In this document: piece after piece, positions 10,281 to 20,280 of the stretch
How the letters are laid out: each line of letters begins with the position of its first letter
Numbering within the stretch: the stretch's first letter is position 1
Assembly: GCA_030220185.1 (NCBI GenBank)
Contig: JASPKZ010001230.1
Coordinates: 806,001-870,000 of the forward strand
Origin: Diploptera punctata
Taxonomy: Eukaryota; Arthropoda; Insecta; Blattodea; Blaberidae
Direction of reading: 5' to 3'
Length of the DNA: 64,000 nt
The notes under the pieces: generated by a model
What the model was told of the DNA's origin: nothing
What the model saw: only the letters and a program-made list of their open reading frames with translations
Database searches by the model: none
Position numbers and translations under genes: made by a program

Positions 10281-10555
10281 TTCTTTAGATTTTTCTAATT
10301 ATTTAATTAATTTTACCTTTACTTCGGTTCTGTGTTTTTCTGACCAAGCATGAGTAACTACTGCTGATTTTTCTATTCACACATACGCGTAGAGAATTCA
10401 CCATTTGGGAGAAGATCTTCATCCAGAAGCACAGGGATAGAATCGTGAATTTTGAAATTCCAGGGGAGAGGAATTTGATTTGTAAGTTCTTCATTCCACC
10501 AAAAGATGGAGTGGAAGTTGACATCCAGGGCTGACATTGTAACATTCAATAGTTT

Positions 10556-10603
10556 GGGCAAGCTGAAGATGATACTCAGGAGTATTGAAACATGTCCAAA
10601 AGA
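10556..10603 (+). ncRNA. Hammerhead ribozyme-like motif (PLE-A)
   Basis: CUGAAGA at 10563-10569, strong stem II AUACUC-AG-GAGUAU, GAAA at 10587-10590, stem III ACA/UGU without loop, cleavable C at 10596, first stem I pair C-G. The core is fully canonical; stem I is weak in its present form. Confidence 0.65.
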
Positions 10604-10824
10604 TAAATCATTTTTGAAGAGAAAAAATTATATGCTCAGACTGGGACTTGAACTCAGGACCTTTGGCTTTCCAGACCAGTGCTCTACCGACTGAGCTATC
10701 TGGGTGAGTTCCAATCTAAATGCAGATTTTTCTCTTATATATGTTGTCAATTCCTAGTCTGAGCGTATGATTTTTCTCTAAAATATGATTTATCCATCAT
10801 TGAGATATATGAAATAAATAATAA
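10604..10824 (+). repeat. SINE-G, 221-bp copy
   Basis: Flanked by a perfect 16-bp duplication AAACATGTCCAAAAGA (10588-10603, 10825-10840). The minus strand holds a tRNA-like head (GCTCAGTCGGTAGAGCACTG, then GAGTTCAAGTCCC). The right side retains only the GTCTGAGCGTATGA inverted end, the tail and an A-rich 3' end. Confidence 0.85.
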
Positions 10825-10860
10825 AAACATGTCCAAAAGAACTCAACTTTTTGTGAGGTA

Positions 10861-11703
10861 AGATGTACTGTCCAGTTCTGGTAATTGTAGCCGTCTTGGT
10901 GAAACCAAAGGCACATGGCAGGAAGGAACATTCCTGAGTGGGGGGAACTAGAGGCCATGAAAAAAATAATTCTTCTCTTTAATAATAACAATAATAATAA
11001 TATTAAAATAAATTGTTATAAAAATGCTATTCTTTAATGAACACTCCAAACTTATTAGACAACAAAACTATTCACTAACACAGAACTAGTAGATAAAAAA
11101 ATGCAACGCGTAGTAACTATTATGTTTTCAAAACTGAGGTTAGTTGCTGGCAGTACCTGCAACTTGTCTTCCCCTCTTACCGCACCATACACCATTGACC
11201 CCCGAAACGTGGCTAAAGAAGCCAGACTCACCTTATTTATTAAGAAGAACCTCATAAAGTTACTTCCTATTGTAATTTATTAAGTTTGTATTCCAAAAAG
11301 ATAACTGATATTAATTGATTAACATTCAACCAATATGTAATGCAGATAGCATCAACCCCTAGAAATGATTTATTTGGTTATTTCTGATGGCAGTTGCATT
11401 GAAATCAATTATTGACCATTATTCTGTAACAAAGACAAGTGAAAAATAAGTAAGTTAAAAATAAACTTCAGAGTCTCATCTTTACATGATTTACCTGGCC
11501 AGTGTCTCTTGACGGCAAAGTAGCCTACAATATTTACTTATTTGCCAAGAACTGTTAGAAAACAACCAATAACTAACAATTAATGTTTAAATGCAATATA
11601 TTCTTTGTCTTAATTAATAAATGATTTTTGCAAATTAATTGAATTAAGAGATATGTTAAAATAAGTTATAAAATGTTACTAATAAAATCATTTTGATTTA
11701 CAG
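10861..11703. other. AFG1L intron, unassigned part
   Basis: AT-rich, no recognisable element. It ends in the TTTACAG acceptor of the next exon. Confidence 0.45.
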
Positions 11704-11875
11704 GAAAGGAGAGTATGATACTGATAAAGAATTAAATAAGATCTTCAAGTACTTAATTTCAATGGAGAATGACATAATCCGTCCACGTACCTTAAGCATC
11801 AGAGGACGAAATGTTTCCTTTAATAAAACTTGTGGTCAAGTTTTGGATAGCAGTTTTTCTGAACTGTGTGATAGG
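11704..11875 (+). CDS. AFG1L: AFG1L-like ATPase, internal exon
   Basis: 172-nt exon between a TTTACAG acceptor and a GGTAAG donor, joining the previous exon in frame (GT+G). It encodes KGEYDTDKELNKIFKYLI, NDIIRPRTLSIRGRNVSFNK and TCGQVLDSSFSELCDR. The block of a polar linker, RPR, then a nucleotide-independent GR-V-NK-CG segment is characteristic of AFG1-like proteins after the AAA+ core. No stop or frameshift. Confidence 0.92.
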
Positions 11876-11964
11876 GTAAGTTCTGTACTAACAAAAATTA
11901 AGTTTTATACTAATAATTATAATATAATCAATCAGAAATCATAAGAGAATACCAAACAATATTG

Positions 11965-12160
11965 AAATTTCTACAAAACCAGAAGAAATGGGTAAGCTTC
12001 CAATGGATTCTATCTCACATTGGAGTAATTGGCATTGAAATAGCAGACACTCTTGCCAAGAAAGGAACTGAAATAAAAATTTCAGTGGTTCCTGAGCTAC
12101 ACCTGAAATGAAAGACAGATGACATCAAGAATGTATGGGTGATAAATGATTTTGAAAAAA
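11965..12160 (+). mobile_element. LINE RNase H fragment
   Basis: Encodes KKWVSFQWILSHIGVIGIEI followed by ADTLAKKGTE, the last part of a non-LTR RNase H domain (usual motif W-x-P-S-H-x-G-x-x-G-N-E-x-A-D). The asparagine of NE is replaced. Only this fragment remains. Confidence 0.75.
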
Positions 12161-12246
12161 AACATTTTTATTAGTGGAATGCAGGCTTTCACGGCCGGTA
12201 ATCATGGTAATAAAAGATTCCGGGCTATGTGGCCGTGGTCTATAAC

Positions 12247-12292
12247 TGGCGTTTCTCCCTCAACTGCGGAGGGCATCTTCAGTGGCGAGCAC
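12247..12292 (-). ncRNA. Hammerhead-like motif, deleted cleavage site
   Basis: Minus-strand partner of the motif at 12571. CCA, CUGAAGA and the CCCUC/GAGGG stem II are present, but 13 bases after GAAACG are missing, removing the cleavage position and the 3' strand of stem I. The lost segment lies between two GAAACG repeats. Confidence 0.6.
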
Positions 12293-12570
12293 TTCCAGCT
12301 GTTGTTTCTCTGTCGTAGACTCGACTGCGAATGAACAGCAGAAAGCTGGACGCTCTTATTTATACTAGTGCTGACGTCACGTGAGTCGCAGCTGTTTGTA
12401 TCGACGTCACCATACTGGCTTCTGATTGGTTCGGAACTCTCTCCTTGTTATTGGTAGGTTTTAACCGTCTATTGTCTAATGTGTGATACCAGGCTTTGGC
12501 TAGTTTTATTCCTTCATCTTTTCTATTCGCAGTCGAGTCTACGACAGAGAAACAACAGCTGGAAGCGCTC

Positions 12571-12615
12571 GCCACTGAAGATGCCCTCCGCAGTTGAGGG
12601 AGAAACGTCTGGAAG
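12571..12615 (+). ncRNA. Hammerhead ribozyme motif, dimer type
   Basis: CCA, CUGAAGA (12575-12581), stem II CCCUC/GAGGG, GAAA (12602-12605), stem III AC/GU with no loop, cleavable C at 12609, UGG closing stem I. All core bases fit the consensus. A 2-bp loopless stem III means cleavage would probably need two molecules pairing. Confidence 0.75.
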
Positions 12616-12676
12616 AAACGCCAGTTATAGACCACGGCCACATAGCCCGGAATCTTTTATTACCAACATTTTTATT

Positions 12677-13205
12677 GTTAATGTTTTTTACTTTCTTCAT
12701 ATTTGTTTTGCATAGGTTTGCTATTTTTGTGTTTTTAATTTTTTCAATAACTTCCCCACATTCTTTTCTGATTATTGTTTGTTCTTCATAATTCATGTCA
12801 TCGATAGCAATTTCAACATCAGCTATATAATCTTCTAAATTGTTAGAGTAACTAATGCAAGTTTTCAATCCCTTGTCCAAAATAGATATTTCCTCTTTTG
12901 TAAAGTTTTCCGATGATAGGTTAATTATATTCTTCTCAGTTTCTTTATTCCCCCCCTAAATTAGTGGTTATATTTTTTGTACTTTCATTTTTCTTCAATT
13001 TATTTAACTCAGGTTTTAAATTAATTATCTTTTTCTTTTGTACATCAATTTTTTTCTTCATTTTGAGGTTCAGTTGGTTATAGAAGTTTTTTTCCAGGTT
13101 ATCCCAAACTATTTGGCCTAAATTGTTGGTTAATTTTAAATGTAAAAAGTACAGTTCAACATCTATTGTTCTTTTTTCCAATGTTCTTCTTGTAGTCTCT
13201 TAATA
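12677..13205 (-). mobile_element. PLE-A ORF, N-terminal part
   Basis: The minus strand encodes VELYFLHLKLTNNLGQIVWD, a lysine-rich stretch, NLSSENFTKEEISILDKGLK, then NNLEDYIADVEIAIDD and IIRKECGEVIEKIKN. The NLS-x(3)-T-x-E-x(3)-L-x-KGL block is the usual N-terminal motif of PLE reverse transcriptases. One frameshift lies near 12950. The downstream part was cut off where the 12173-12664 palindrome inserted; RT motifs are not seen beyond it. Confidence 0.75.
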
Positions 13206-13585
13206 ATAAGTAAATACAAAATATAAAAATGGTAAGTAAAATTCATACTGTGCTAATTCATAAATTTATTTATTAACATTTTGAGAACTATATTAGATTT
13301 TTTTAATCATTAACCAAATTATTAATAGTTAACAATAGTTTTGTGAAGAGTTTCTAATGTGAGATTCAACCATTGGATCAAGTGAGTAGTGTTCAAGAAT
13401 ATTGCCTGAACAAGCCATCATAAAAAAAACTGAAAATATTTTAATATTTTGCACAAATGTGGACTTCTTAAATTTCATAAAGACAAACGAATCAATTGGA
13501 GCAAAAAGAGTAAATATGCCATTTTGGTTAAAAGTTAATTAGCACTGAAGTTAAGTTTTTCATGGATACATTCATTTTTCTAAGC
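13206..13585. other. AFG1L intron, unassigned part
   Basis: AT-rich, no motif recognised. Confidence 0.4.
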
Positions 13586-13599
13586 AGAAATGTAGTTTT

Positions 13600-13899
13600 T
13601 TTAAATATAATAAATTTGTGAATTTTTAACAATTTGAGGTTTTATTGATAAGAATCAAATGAATTGTGAATTCTTCTTACCTCATAGTTCTATGTTTTTT
13701 AAACACAGCACCACAGTATCGGCGACCATCATCACCATCATCAGTTGTTTTCACGACTGTCAATTTTTTCTTTTGCTGGTAATTATCCAAACTGCCAGAT
13801 GGTTGATGATGGTGACGATGGTTGCCAATACTGTGGTGCTGTGTTTAAAAAAAACATTGAAGTATGAGGTAAGAAGAATTCACGATTCACTTGATTCTT
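13600..13899. mobile_element. PLE-end inverted dimer (GAUA subfamily)
   Basis: Flanked by a 14-bp duplication AGAAATGTAGTTTT (13586-13599, 13900-13913). Arms: GTGAATTCTTCTTACCTCAT at 13666 and its complement at 13864; CACAGCACCACAGTAT at 13705 and complement at 13832. Each arm holds a hammerhead-like block whose GAAA is GAUA or AAUA. Confidence 0.85.
13706..13750 (-). ncRNA. Hammerhead-like motif, GAUA core
   Basis: On the minus strand: CUGAUGA core, GGUGAUGAUGGUCGCC in place of stem II (poor pairing), then GAUA instead of GAAA, a stem III from ACUGUGGU and CUGUG. The A14-to-U change should block cleavage. The same change occurs at 17.1 and 33.7 kb. Confidence 0.45.
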
Positions 13900-14022
13900 A
13901 GAAATGTAGTTTTATAAGAAAGAATTGACTATTGAAATTGAGAATGGTTATAGAAAGTATATTGCTTATTATTTTATCACAAACTAATTAAAAACTAATT
14001 TGATTAAAATAATGTGTTACAG

Positions 14023-14163
14023 CCTCTTGGAGCTAGTGATTATCTTCAGTTATCTCAAGCCTTTCATACAATTATGATTAGAGATGTTCCACAAATGAGC
14101 CTTAGAATTAAGTCACAAGCTCGGCGTTTCATAACTCTCATTGATACCCTTTATGACAACAAG
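14023..14163 (+). CDS. AFG1L: AFG1L-like ATPase, internal exon
   Basis: 141-nt phase-0 exon between a TTACAG acceptor and AAGGTAAG donor. It encodes PLGASDYLQLSQAFHTIMI, RDVPQMSLRIKSQARRFITL and IDTLYDNK, the strongly conserved C-terminal AFG1 segment including the PLGA-x-D and ARRFI-x-L-ID-x-LYD motifs (AAA+ lid region). Intact. Confidence 0.95.
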
Positions 14164-14182
14164 GTAAGTTAAACTATTTATC

Positions 14183-14780
14183 ATCATCATCATCTCCATG
14201 GTAGGCCGTCGGCCTGTTCCATTCTCAGAATTCATCTTCCCATCGTCTTCTAGGACATCCCACATCTCTATAGCCTTGAGGTTGGTACAAGAGTGCTTGT
14301 TTTGTTAGCCTAGAAGAGTCCATTCTTATAATGTTCATGCTATTTTTGTTTATAGTTTTGTATATTTTTTTTCATTTAGATTAAGAATTTTGAGTTCTTG
14401 CCTAATTGTTTCATTAGGAATGTGGTCTCTTAGAGTATATCCTGCAACGTATCTGAGGAACTTTATCTCTGATGTTTCTAGTAATCTTCTGTCTGATCTA
14501 TTCATGACCCAATTCTCTGATCCATATGTCACAATGGGAACTGCCATTACCTTATAAAACTTTAGCATTGTTTCTCTTGTTATTTTTGTTTGTAGTGTTC
14601 TTTTAATAGTCCCACACATACTTTGAAATTTATAATTTTTTTCATGTATATCATTTTCCCAATTGTAAGATATGTGACATCCTAAATATTTAAAACTCTG
14701 TACTTGTTCAATAATTTCATTGTTCAAAACTATTTTCGATCGAACTGCATATTTTCCCCGAAAGGCCATTGTTTTTTGTT
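14183..14780 (-). mobile_element. LINE RT C-terminal part
   Basis: Minus strand encodes VRSKIVLNNEIIEQVQSFKY, SMCGTIKRTL, KFYKVMAVPIVTYGSENW and EIKFLRYVAGYTLRDHI, homologous to the 9.6-kb copy. It ends at 14183 in a GATGATGATG tail. The RT catalytic core is missing. Confidence 0.85.
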
Positions 14781-14839
14781 TTCTTCGTTGATATCTTGAG
14801 ATTATTTTAAACTATTTAAATATTTTAAATACTTAACTT

Positions 14840-14900
14840 CTAATACTGGACATTCCGCAGTGTACATGAACAAAGGCTAACTGCGGCAGAAATGAAATTT
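14840..14900 (+). mobile_element. LINE scrap, inverted
   Basis: GGACATTCCGCAGTGTACA and CTAACTGCGGCAGAAATGAA match the minus-strand LINE at 15180-15235 in the opposite orientation. Confidence 0.6.
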
Positions 14901-14924
14901 ATTCATAGTTCTTCGTCTTCTTCT

Positions 14925-15766
14925 TCTTCCTTTCATGTGATAGACCTAGTGGTCTGTTACAGTCTCAGTCCAACATTTGAAGGGTCTGCCCAAAGATCTC
15001 TTGCCTGGTGGCTGGTAATTTAAGATTTGACGTGGTATTCTTGTTCTGCTCATTCTTTTTACGTGAGATTTCCAGTTGTTTCTGTATTTTTGTACATATT
15101 CCATGACTGATTCTGTTTGTAATTCTCTGAGAATCTCAAAATTCCTTTTATGGTCTGTTCTTGAGTAACCTGCAGTACGTCTCATACATTTCATTTCTGC
15201 CGCAGTTAGTCTTTGTTCATCTACACTGCGAATTGTCCAGGCCTCACTGCCGTAACATAATATGGGTCTGGCCAGTGTTTTATAAATTCTAGTTTGTGTG
15301 TGTTGCTGTACTGTGTTTGGCTTGAAAATATTATTTATAATTCCTGTTACTGTGTTACATTTTATAATTTTTTACTAAAATCATTTTTCTCTTCGTATGT
15401 AACTTGGTATCCGAGATAGTTAAATGTGTTAGTTTGTTCTAATATTTTATTATTAATAACAATTTTACTGCGAACTGGGTCTTTTCCTAGGAAAGCCACG
15501 ACTTTAGATTTTTCTGTTGAGATTTCCATGTTGTAGTTTATAGCAATTTGGTGAAAAGAGTGGACTGAACGTTGTAGGTCATCTTCTGAATTCACTATAA
15601 ACACAATGTCATCTGCAAATAATAGGGTGTCTAAATTATATAATATATTAAGTGATATACTGCCATGTGGTTGTAGTCTCCATTCTTTAATAATTGAGTT
15701 CATGTATATTATGAAGAGCCTTGGTGAAAGACCACATCCTTGTCTAATTCCTTGATTGCTATTCAT
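14925..15766 (-). mobile_element. LINE RT fragment with FADD core
   Basis: Minus strand encodes IRQGCGLSPRLFIIYMNSII, LLFADDIVFIVNSEDDLQRS (the RT FADD catalytic motif), STEKSKVVAF, FNYLGYQVTY, then after a frame change MKFMRR-like text ending in RIPRQILNYQPPGKRSLGRP. A second copy of the same family as 14183-14780. The 5' end was cut where the next PLE palindrome inserted. Confidence 0.88.
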
Positions 15767-16226
15767 AATTAAATATGGGAAATATCATTATGAGGTTCTT
15801 ATTCATGAAGAATGAGTCATTTTTTATATCTTACCTCATAGTTTATGTTTTCTTAAACACGGGAACTGCAGTTTTCAAGAGGAAACATCCCTCCCATTTT
15901 CAACCAACATTATGACTACTGAATTTTTGTTGGAATCTCCATCTATAATATTGCCATCTGGTGTTGATCTGATGAACTTCGAGATTAGATCCTGTTCATC
16001 AGGAATTTCAATATTCATGCATTTAAATTTGATCTCGAAGTTCATCAAATCAACACCAGATGGCAACGTTATAGATGGAGATTCCAATGAAAATCCAGTA
16101 GTCATAATGTCGGTTGAAAATGGGAGGGATGTTTCCTCTTGAAAACTGGAGTTCCTGTGTATAAGAAAACATAAACTATGAGGTAAGATATAAAAATGAG
16201 TCATTCTTCATGAAGTTGTGTTATAC
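15767..16226. mobile_element. PLE-end inverted dimer
   Basis: Flanked by CTATTCAT (15759-15766, 16227-16234). The two halves are inverted copies: AATGAGTCATTTTTTATATC / its complement, then CTTACCTCATAGTTTATG / complement, with PLE C-terminal coding tails (FEIPDEQDLISKF, STPDGN) facing each other at about 16020. Both 3' ends carry a degenerate hammerhead (GAAAACTGCAGTTCC). Left outer sequence is GGGAAATATCATTATGAGG. Confidence 0.85.
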
Positions 16227-16239
16227 CTATTCATTAAGA

Positions 16240-16450
16240 TTAATTGTAGAACCCATTCTTCACCATATACAAAACTGGAAAGCCCGTCTTCAATGAATGC
16301 CTTCTCATACAATTCCAATGCTTTGTTACTGCCCCCAAGGCAAAAGATCGCTGGGACGTCCAAAAAGCACTGGATGGAAAATTCCTCTTTGAGACCGTAA
16401 CAGGCCACATGGCCTATTACTTGCATGGATGATACTGATGATGATTAAGA
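16240..16450 (+). mobile_element. LINE 3' end scrap
   Basis: Plus strand reads KRSLGRPKKHWMENSS-like text in mixed frames, then GATACTGATGATGATTAAG as tail. Typical of a LINE C-terminus plus a GATGAT tail. Confidence 0.6.
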
Positions 16451-16938
16451 TTAATATTGTATTTCTGCACAGAAGTGGCCTATTAGGAAACTTACGTCTA
16501 ATCTTTCTCCTAGTTTTTACACACAAATTATTTCTTAAAAATGTTTTTAAAATGTACACACGTTCATGAGTGAGTACATAATCATACTGTAATATGAACA
16601 TTCATAAAATAATAATATACACATTCTCTCCAAGGTCTAATCTCAAACTGAGTCGGTATAACTTGTCACTGATAAATTACACTAGAGTAGGCCTGAAATT
16701 CAATATCTGCTGAGTGCTCTCGGCATGCATGACTGGGAGTTGTCGCATCAGACCCATATAATGGTGAGTAACTAATGTCCCGTCAATGTTCACTCAGATT
16801 CACTGTATATTCCCATTTAACTAGGAATCCCTCTTCTAAGTTTTCTTTATGTTCTCATTTCCATGACTTGTTTCAATTTTCTTTCCTCTGATATACAGCA
16901 TACATGCCCAAGAGCACTTCAGTTGCGTATCTTCAATG
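16451..16938. other. AFG1L intron, unassigned part
   Basis: No element recognised. Confidence 0.4.
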
Positions 16939-17050
16939 TCATCTATTAGTTTAATATAATAAATTTGGGAATTTTTACATTATGATGTTTTCTTAATAAG
17001 AATCAAATGAATCGTGAATTCTTCTTACCTCATACATATATTTTTTTTAA

Positions 17051-17098
17051 CACAGAACTGAAGATGGGAATGATGTTTCCTGATACTACAGTTCTGTG
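17051..17098 (+). ncRNA. Hammerhead-like motif, GAUA core
   Basis: Stem I CACAG/CUGUG, CUGAAGA (17058-17064), stem II GGAA/UUCC, GAUA instead of GAAA, stem III ACU/AGU, possible cleavage after U17093. It has the best stem I in the window but carries the A14-to-U change. Confidence 0.5.
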
Positions 17099-17299
17099 TT
17101 AAAAAACATATACCATATATCTCGGCAGATAAGGTGACCTTCAGATAAGACGAGATATAGATTTTTGTCAAAGTTTTAGCATATATTTGTCCTATAAGAC
17201 GACCCCCAAACTATCAACGGCCTATGAATTTAGTTTAGATCAGCGATCATTACTAGCTTACTGTATAGCGTGTACAAAATTACCGTATTCGTAAAAGTG

Positions 17300-17596
17300 T
17301 AAAGTGATCCCACAACAGGCCTCAGGAGGCCCTTGGGGTAGTAGGAGGTTAAGGCTCCCACTTTTTCTAGACAATCGGCACTTTATGTCAGCCGGGTTGT
17401 CAGCCATGCGTGACGGCCGCCTTTACCCCAGAACAAGCGTCTGGTACTCATTTCAGTTAGAGGCTGAGTCGACCCCAGGGCCATAGTGCCGCCAGAGGGT
17501 TTGGGTCAGTTTAAAAATCCTGACCCCAACGGGACTTGAACCCTCGACCCTCCGGTTTGTAGCTCAGTGCCTTAACCACTACGCTACGGCGTGCAA
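17300..17596 (-). repeat. SINE-B
   Basis: Full-length relative to 5561-5864: GTGATCCCACAACAGG at the 3' end, GCACGCCGTAGCGTAGTGGT at the tRNA-like head. No clear duplication could be read. Confidence 0.9.
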
Positions 17597-17948
17597 TTTT
17601 TCAAATTAAATTTTATGTTATATATTGTTAATATTTTAGCCCCTCATTATGATAAATAAATACATTTTATTTTCATTCAACCGGCAACACTGCTACACTT
17701 TCAATAAGTTGTACTAGCATGAGAGATGAGACCTGTCGCATGGAAGGCGGTAGAGGGAAAAGAGATTGTTATGATAAGGAAGGAAGACTTACTCCGTGAG
17801 AAATTTCTTGTTACGCTACTATCAAACCCAAAGATATAAGTTATCCACATATTTAAATGTTATACAGCGCCGTTTGCATCATGCATAGTAATAATAACAC
17901 TATATTAATAATTAAAAGACACAATGCACTATAAGCAATAATGTCCAT

Positions 17949-18162
17949 TATATTATTTTTGGTCTGGACATCTTACCTCAATATTAATGTTGATTTGTTC
18001 TTGAACATGTTTCAAAACAATTCTGTTTTATCTTCAGCTTTCCCAGACTTGTTTTGAAACATGTTCAAGAACAAATCAACATTAATATTGAGGTAAGATG
18101 TCCAGACCAAAAATAATATAATTAAAATAACCTCAAAATATAACTTCCTAAAATTAAATATT
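17949..18162. mobile_element. Small PLE-end palindrome
   Basis: Flanked by a 12-bp duplication AATAATGTCCAT (17937-17948, 18163-18174). Arms of about 65 bp: GGTCTGGACATCTTACCTCA and complement, meeting around a hammerhead-like core. The right end adds AACCTCAAAATATAACTTCC, the inverted form of the PLE start. Confidence 0.85.
18002..18048 (-). ncRNA. Hammerhead ribozyme-like motif
   Basis: Minus strand: CUGAAGA (18031-18037), stem II AAAACA-GAAU-UGUUUU, GAAA, stem III ACA/UGU, cleavable U, C-G as first pair of stem I. Same layout as 10556-10603. Confidence 0.6.
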
Positions 18163-18527
18163 AATAATGTCCATGTTTATTTACTACACAAAACAGACTG
18201 CAAAAGAATTAAATAACCGGATGTTTTCAGGACTGGTTTGATAGTAGCTATACTCGCAGGGATTCACTAAATCTCTAACAGTTCCCCCCCCCACATGCCA
18301 ACTGATCGGTTTGTCACTGCGCATCATTACGTTGTGAGTTATTTTTTTCATTTTATAATGGTTTTAATTTATATAAATTTGAATCTAATTTTTTTATATC
18401 TGTCCTATAAGACGACCCTGGATTTTTGGATTTTTTTTAATGGTTGAACTATCGTCTTATCTGCCGAGATATACGGTATGTATGAGGTAAGAAGAATTCA
18501 CGATTCATTTGATTCTCATCTATTAGT

Positions 18528-18811
18528 GTCTTCCACTGTCTAATATTTTCTCTTATTCTATCATTTCTTATTCTATCTCGTTGCATCTTACCTCAGTTAT
18601 TGTCTTTAAACTTTCACTCAAGAAGAGGCAGCGATACACATCTGTTATTATAACTTTTATTGGGAATTCTTGTTAACCATATCGGACTGGAAGCTATTTT
18701 AACTTTCTTGGAAGTATCACTGACCTGTTTTACTGTAGAGTCTTAAACATCACATTATGTTCATTTTTAATAAATGAATGGAATCAGTAATTTACTTTAC
18801 ATACATTTCAG
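18528..18811. other. AFG1L intron, unassigned part
   Basis: Ends in ATACATTTCAG acceptor. No repeat recognised. Confidence 0.4.
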
Positions 18812-18934
18812 GTAAGAATTGTTGTATCATCAGAAGTTCCCCATAAGGAACTCTTTCTAACTGGACATGATAATGATGATACTAGTGATGAACATCGTAA
18901 GCTCATGGATGATTTAAATATAGAACATGGATCA
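18812..18934 (+). CDS. AFG1L: AFG1L-like ATPase, internal exon
   Basis: 123-nt phase-0 exon (acceptor ATTTCAG, donor TCAGTAAGT). Encodes VRIVVSSEVPHKELFLTG, then HDNDDTSDEHRKLMDDLNIE. The V-x-SSE-x-P-x-ELF motif is a hallmark of the AFG1 C-terminus; the acidic region after it is variable in the family. The following intron of 9.4 kb is filled with transposons. Confidence 0.93.
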
Positions 18935-19240
18935 GTAAGTATTTTAGTAAAGTTTGTTACTTCCCCTCATTGCTAATTAAGACCTAAACATTTTTCTGTA
19001 TTTTATTGATACTTCTGTAATTTCTCAAATTTTCCTTTTCATTGCCACAAATGACATAAAAATAAGTTAATCTTCCCTTTAGAATATTCAATCTAAATTA
19101 TACTTCCTATTTACAGTCGTCAATCTACAGTCAGTTCTTAATAAATTAGGAGGAGCTATTGATTAAGATATTTGGTCTGTGTATTCTTACCTCTTATGGT
19201 TGTTTTAAAGTGGTTTTGCACCGTGGTTCGGGGGAATTAA

Positions 19241-19549
19241 AAAAGTAAAGTAATTCCACTACAGGCCTCAAGAGGCCCTTGGGGTAGTGTGAGGTTAAAG
19301 CTCCCACTTTTTCTGGACAATCGGCACATGATGTCAGCCGGGTTGTCAGTCCTGCATGACGGCCGCCTTTACCCCCAGCACAAGCGTCTGGTACTCATTT
19401 CCATTAGAGGCTGAGTCGACCCCAGGTCCATAGTGCCGCCAGAAGGTTTGTGTCAGTTTTAAAAATCCTGACCCCACCGGGACTTGAACCCTCGACCTTC
19501 CGGCTTGTAGTGCAGTGTCGTAACCACCTACGCTACGGCGTGCCCCTCG
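19241..19549 (-). repeat. SINE-B
   Basis: Complete copy inside the palindrome, flanked by TCGGGGGAATT (left) and TCGGAGGAATT (right). Head GGGGCACGCCGTAGCGTAGG on the minus strand. Confidence 0.88.
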
Positions 19550-19839
19550 GAGGAATTTACTAGTATTAATTTTAATAACCACATGAGAACAGGCAACTCT
19601 TGCCTAAACCAGGAAGTGAAGAAGACTATTACCATTTTTGTACACTGTGGACAATTTTACTAGTCTTAATTTCAAAACTTCTTATTGTTATCTCTCTATT
19701 ACGAAACCTATCTTTAAATTCCAATGTAGCTTGTAACACACAAGCTTCTAACAGAGTCTGTAGCCGGGCCCAAAATACAGACAAGATTCATCTTTCTGGA
19801 AAATAACCACTTGTGTATTCCTCAACATAAATACTTCAT

Positions 19840-20180
19840 AAAACTCCTGGCGCGACAGGCCTACAAGGCCCTTAGCCTACCAGCCGGCTGCTGACCTTAC
19901 ATCCACATGTGTCAGTCACAGAGGTAGATGATAATCAGCCAGTGTAGGGGTGACTTGTGGTCAGCATGTCGAGTCCCCCAGCCATTATAGCTGGTTTTCT
20001 CAACCTGGAGCCGCTACTTATTGTAGCTACCCAAATGCATCACGATGCTGGGTGGGCACCGGTCCCATACTGGCCGAAATACCATGAGAAAATTTCTTCC
20101 CCCATGGAGACTCAAACCAGCGCAAGTCCCGTAGCTCTGCACCAAGGCTTCCTGCCTTAACCACTCGGCTACGGCGCAGG
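19840..20180 (-). repeat. SINE-A
   Basis: Flanked by a perfect 15-bp duplication ACATAAATACTTCAT (19825-19839, 20181-20195). The minus-strand head is tRNA-like: GCGCCGTAGCCGAGTGGTTA, with the B-box region near GACTTGCGCTGGTTTGAGTC. The empty site survives in unit 2 near 20767-20785. Confidence 0.92.
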
Positions 20181-20280
20181 ACATAAATACTTCATGCTAT
20201 TTCTAATTTCTTTAACCATAAGAGGTAAGAATACACCGAAATCTTGAAACATATGTTCAACAAAAACAACCGTAAGAGGT

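Larger units (their letters stand above)
10375..10860 (+). mobile_element. PLE-A 3' end carrying SINE-G
   Basis: Starts with a GIY-YIG C-terminal tail (FTIWEKIFIQKH, VNFEIPG, FIPPKDG), then a hammerhead-like motif, and ends in GTGAGGTAAGATG, the terminal motif of this PLE group. SINE-G (10604-10824) sits between the hammerhead and the terminus. Confidence 0.75.
12173..12664. mobile_element. PLE-derived palindrome with two hammerhead ends
   Basis: Flanked by a 12-bp duplication AACATTTTTATT (12161-12172, 12665-12676). The outer parts are inverted copies: GATTCCGGGCTATGTGGCCG near 12217 and its complement near 12650, plus the hammerhead blocks. The unique centre includes TGACGTCA-like sites (12370, 12403) and TATTTATA. 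No protein is encoded. It is inserted into an older PLE ORF. Confidence 0.85.
17112..18476. mobile_element. TA-flanked TIR transposon, non-autonomous
   Basis: TIRs CCATATATCTCGGCAGATAA and its complement at 18455-18476, between TA dinucleotides. The inner ends keep CTATAAGACGACCC on both sides. No transposase was found; it carries a SINE-B and a small PLE palindrome. Pogo/Tigger-like by the TA target, but the family is uncertain. Confidence 0.8.
16951..18515. mobile_element. PLE-end inverted dimer split by a DNA transposon
   Basis: Flanked by a 12-bp duplication TCATCTATTAGT (16939-16950, 18516-18527). Arms: GTGAATTCTTCTTACCTCAT near 17015 and complement near 18485; a hammerhead-like centre at 17051-17098. 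The right arm is broken at 17110 by the TA-flanked element 17112-18476. Confidence 0.85.

Noticed and set aside
12360..12880. Host protein-coding frames across the palindrome
   Set aside because: These frames fuse PLE terminal sequence with older PLE ORF text; no independent conservation.
13706..13850. MITE of the DNA-transposon class
   Set aside because: The inverted structure fits a MITE, but the 14-bp duplication, hammerhead block and PLE terminal motif point to a PLE-derived dimer.
16208..16426. Minus-strand coding frame of 72 codons
   Set aside because: The opposite strand reads as a LINE C-terminus with GATGAT tail; the frame is its shadow.
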